Positions 6,417-7,685 of a stretch of DNA of 7,685 bases are shown piece by piece. The DNA is from Bacteroidales bacterium. Lineage in GTDB: Bacteria; Bacteroidota; Bacteroidia; Bacteroidales; UBA932. Both the position numbers and the translations under genes were made by a program. The DNA is taken from positions 1 to 7,685 of the forward strand of contig JAKSKA010000064.1 of NCBI GenBank assembly GCA_024401915.1. Direction: 5' to 3'. Positions within the stretch are counted from its first letter, which is position 1, and each line of letters starts with the position of its first letter. Under the pieces are notes generated by a model. The model did not search any database. It was not told where the DNA came from and saw nothing but the letters and a program-made list of their open reading frames with translations.

Positions 6417-7685
6417 ATGAGAAAGTTACAACACCTTGTCTATGCAGTGTCTGCCACATTGGCGCTGGCAGCCTGTGCAAAGTTCGAGTCCGCGGACTCA
6501 AATCAGACCGGAAGGAAAACAACATTCGTCACCATCTCGGCCTGCCTCGACAGCGAAAAGGCGACTCTCGAAGACGGGAGCAAGATCTTCTGGAGCGAAG
6601 GCGACCAGATAACCGTATGGGACGGCACCAACGCCAACACCTTCACCCTCACCGACGGAGCCGGCTCGGCTTCCGGAACGTTCGCGGGTGAAGTGACCGA
6701 GGGGGCTTCCTATGTAATGGTGTACCCCGCATCCGCTTTTGTAAAAGCGACAGATGAGGCGACCACAATCACGGTGCCTTCAAAGCAGACAATCTCCTCC
6801 GGCGTCATCGATCCGGCCGCACTCGTCTGCACAGCCCGCACCACCGACCTCACGGCCCCGGTCCGTCCCAAGAACCCCGTTTCACTCGTGAAGTTCCAGA
6901 TTGCGGAAGACGGCGTCACCAACGTCGTGCTTGCCGGTAACGGCAGCGAGAAGTGCACCGGAACAGCTTCTGTTGCTGTGGACGGCACCACCGTGACCTG
7001 CAGCGGAAACGAGAAACTCAGCATTTCCCCCGCTTCCGGATCCTTCGTCCAGGGAACCTACTATGCAGCCATCGCCCCCGCGAACTTCACCGGAGGCATC
7101 AAACTCGCATTTTCCACCAGCGACCAGACCGGCGTTCTTTCAACGCCCAACGCAATCGAATTCGTACGCAACGGCGGCAAGGACCTCGGGAACATAACCG
7201 GGAACGCGAAAGTCGTCCGCCTGTCCAATGTGATCACCACAAAGGAGCAATTGCAGGACTTCCGCACCAACGCTGCGCAATACATTACTGAAGAAGCCGT
7301 AAAGATCGGCGCGGACATCGATATGGCCGGCGAAGAGTGGGCTCCTGTCGATTTCGGCGGCGTCCTTGACGGTCAGAACTACACCATCTCCAATCTTACG
7401 GTAGAAACAGACGGCGCACATTGCGGCGTATTCGGCACGCTGACTGGAGAAGTCCGCAACCTGAACGTTTCCGGAGGAAAGCTCATTGCCGGAACCGAAG
7501 GCGAGGATGTCAAGATCGGTTTCGTATCCGTTCTTTCCGGTGAAGGCAGCATCCACAACGTAAATGTCGGGATGGATCAGATCCAGGCATCCCCTATTGT
7601 CCATCACGCCGGCGGTATCGTAGGCTACAGCGACACGACAGGTGAAATAACAGGCTGTATCAACAGCACACCCATCGTCTATTCA
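6417..7685 (+). CDS. Fimbrillin-like surface lipoprotein with GLUG-type repeats, 3' end outside the window
   Basis: The frame is open from ATG 6417 to the right edge (423 residues seen). The signal peptide MRKLQHLVYAVSATLALAAC places the lipidated Cys at residue 20 with a good LAAC lipobox. Residues about 33-265 resemble the N-terminal half of fimbrillin-family lipoproteins: KIFWSEGDQITVWDG (residues 56-70), then FTLTDGAGSASGTFAGEV, SYVMVYPAS, and VPSKQTISSGVIDPAAL. From about 272 the pattern changes to the lead-in of GLUG proteins (ITTKEQLQDF, then IGADIDMAGEEWAPV). Next come GLUG-like units GGVLDGQNYTISNL (314-327), GVFGTLTGEVRNLNV (337-351) and AGGIVGYSDTTGEITGC (398-414). More repeats probably follow beyond the edge. 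The likely role is a surface adhesin or ligand-binding protein; no enzyme motif is visible. A clear Shine-Dalgarno-like site supports the start. Similar N-termini also occur in FimB/Mfa2-like anchors, so polymerisation into a fimbria is not implied. Confidence 0.86.
   Translation, partial: MRKLQHLVYAVSATLALAACAKFESADSNQTGRKTTFVTISACLDSEKATLEDGSKIFWSEGDQITVWDGTNANTFTLTDGAGSASGTFAGEVTEGASYVMVYPASAFVKATDEATTITVPSKQTISSGVIDPAALVCTARTTDLTAPVRPKNPVSLVKFQIAEDGVTNVVLAGNGSEKCTGTASVAVDGTTVTCSGNEKLSISPASGSFVQGTYYAAIAPANFTGGIKLAFSTSDQTGVLSTPNAIEFVRNGGKDLGNITGNAKVVRLSNVITTKEQLQDFRTNAAQYITEEAVKIGADIDMAGEEWAPVDFGGVLDGQNYTISNLTVETDGAHCGVFGTLTGEVRNLNVSGGKLIAGTEGEDVKIGFVSVLSGEGSIHNVNVGMDQIQASPIVHHAGGIVGYSDTTGEITGCINSTPIVYS

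Noticed and set aside
7140..7607. 155-codon open frame on the minus strand opposite the GLUG repeats
   Set aside because: The plus-strand frame has a lipoprotein signal, a Shine-Dalgarno-like site and GLUG motifs, so the minus frame is a shadow.

Overview
The window reads as part of a Bacteroidales (phylum Bacteroidota) genome. The evidence is a SusC-like TonB-dependent transporter followed by a SusD-like lipoprotein, then BACON-type, FISUMP-type, fimbrillin-like and GLUG-type surface lipoproteins. Several start codons sit in A/T-rich leaders with no obvious Shine-Dalgarno sequence, as is usual in this phylum. The coding DNA is moderately GC-rich by eye, which fits an uncultured gut or rumen lineage (Rikenellaceae or Cryptobacteroides-like) better than a classic AT-richer Bacteroides. 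That finer placement is inference only.

Layout, all on the + strand and very tightly packed: (1) the 3' end of a susC-like gene (1-906); (2) a susD-like gene starting 6 nt later (913-2394), interrupted by one in-frame TAG at 2095-2097; (3) a 699-residue lipoprotein with BACON-like modules and a C-terminal FISUMP-type domain (2401-4500); (4) a 584-residue paralogue overlapping it by 4 nt (4497-6251); (5) a 43-residue small ORF (6266-6397); (6) the first 423 residues of a lipoprotein with a fimbrillin-like N-terminal region and GLUG-like repeats, running off the right edge (6417-7685). No RNA gene, insertion sequence, CRISPR array, convincing promoter or intrinsic terminator was seen.

The genes look like one operon for a cell-surface nutrient-capture system. 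SusC would form the outer-membrane channel, SusD its lid, and the two BACON/FISUMP lipoproteins occupy the position where surface glycan-binding proteins (SusE/F-like) normally lie. The window contains no glycoside hydrolase, polysaccharide lyase, protease or regulator, so the substrate cannot be named.

The points most worth a second look are the amber codon inside an otherwise intact SusD, the paired BACON/FISUMP lipoproteins that differ by about one module and share an unnamed module ending in WSWHIW, and the tiny conserved-looking ORF just ahead of the fimbrillin/GLUG lipoprotein.
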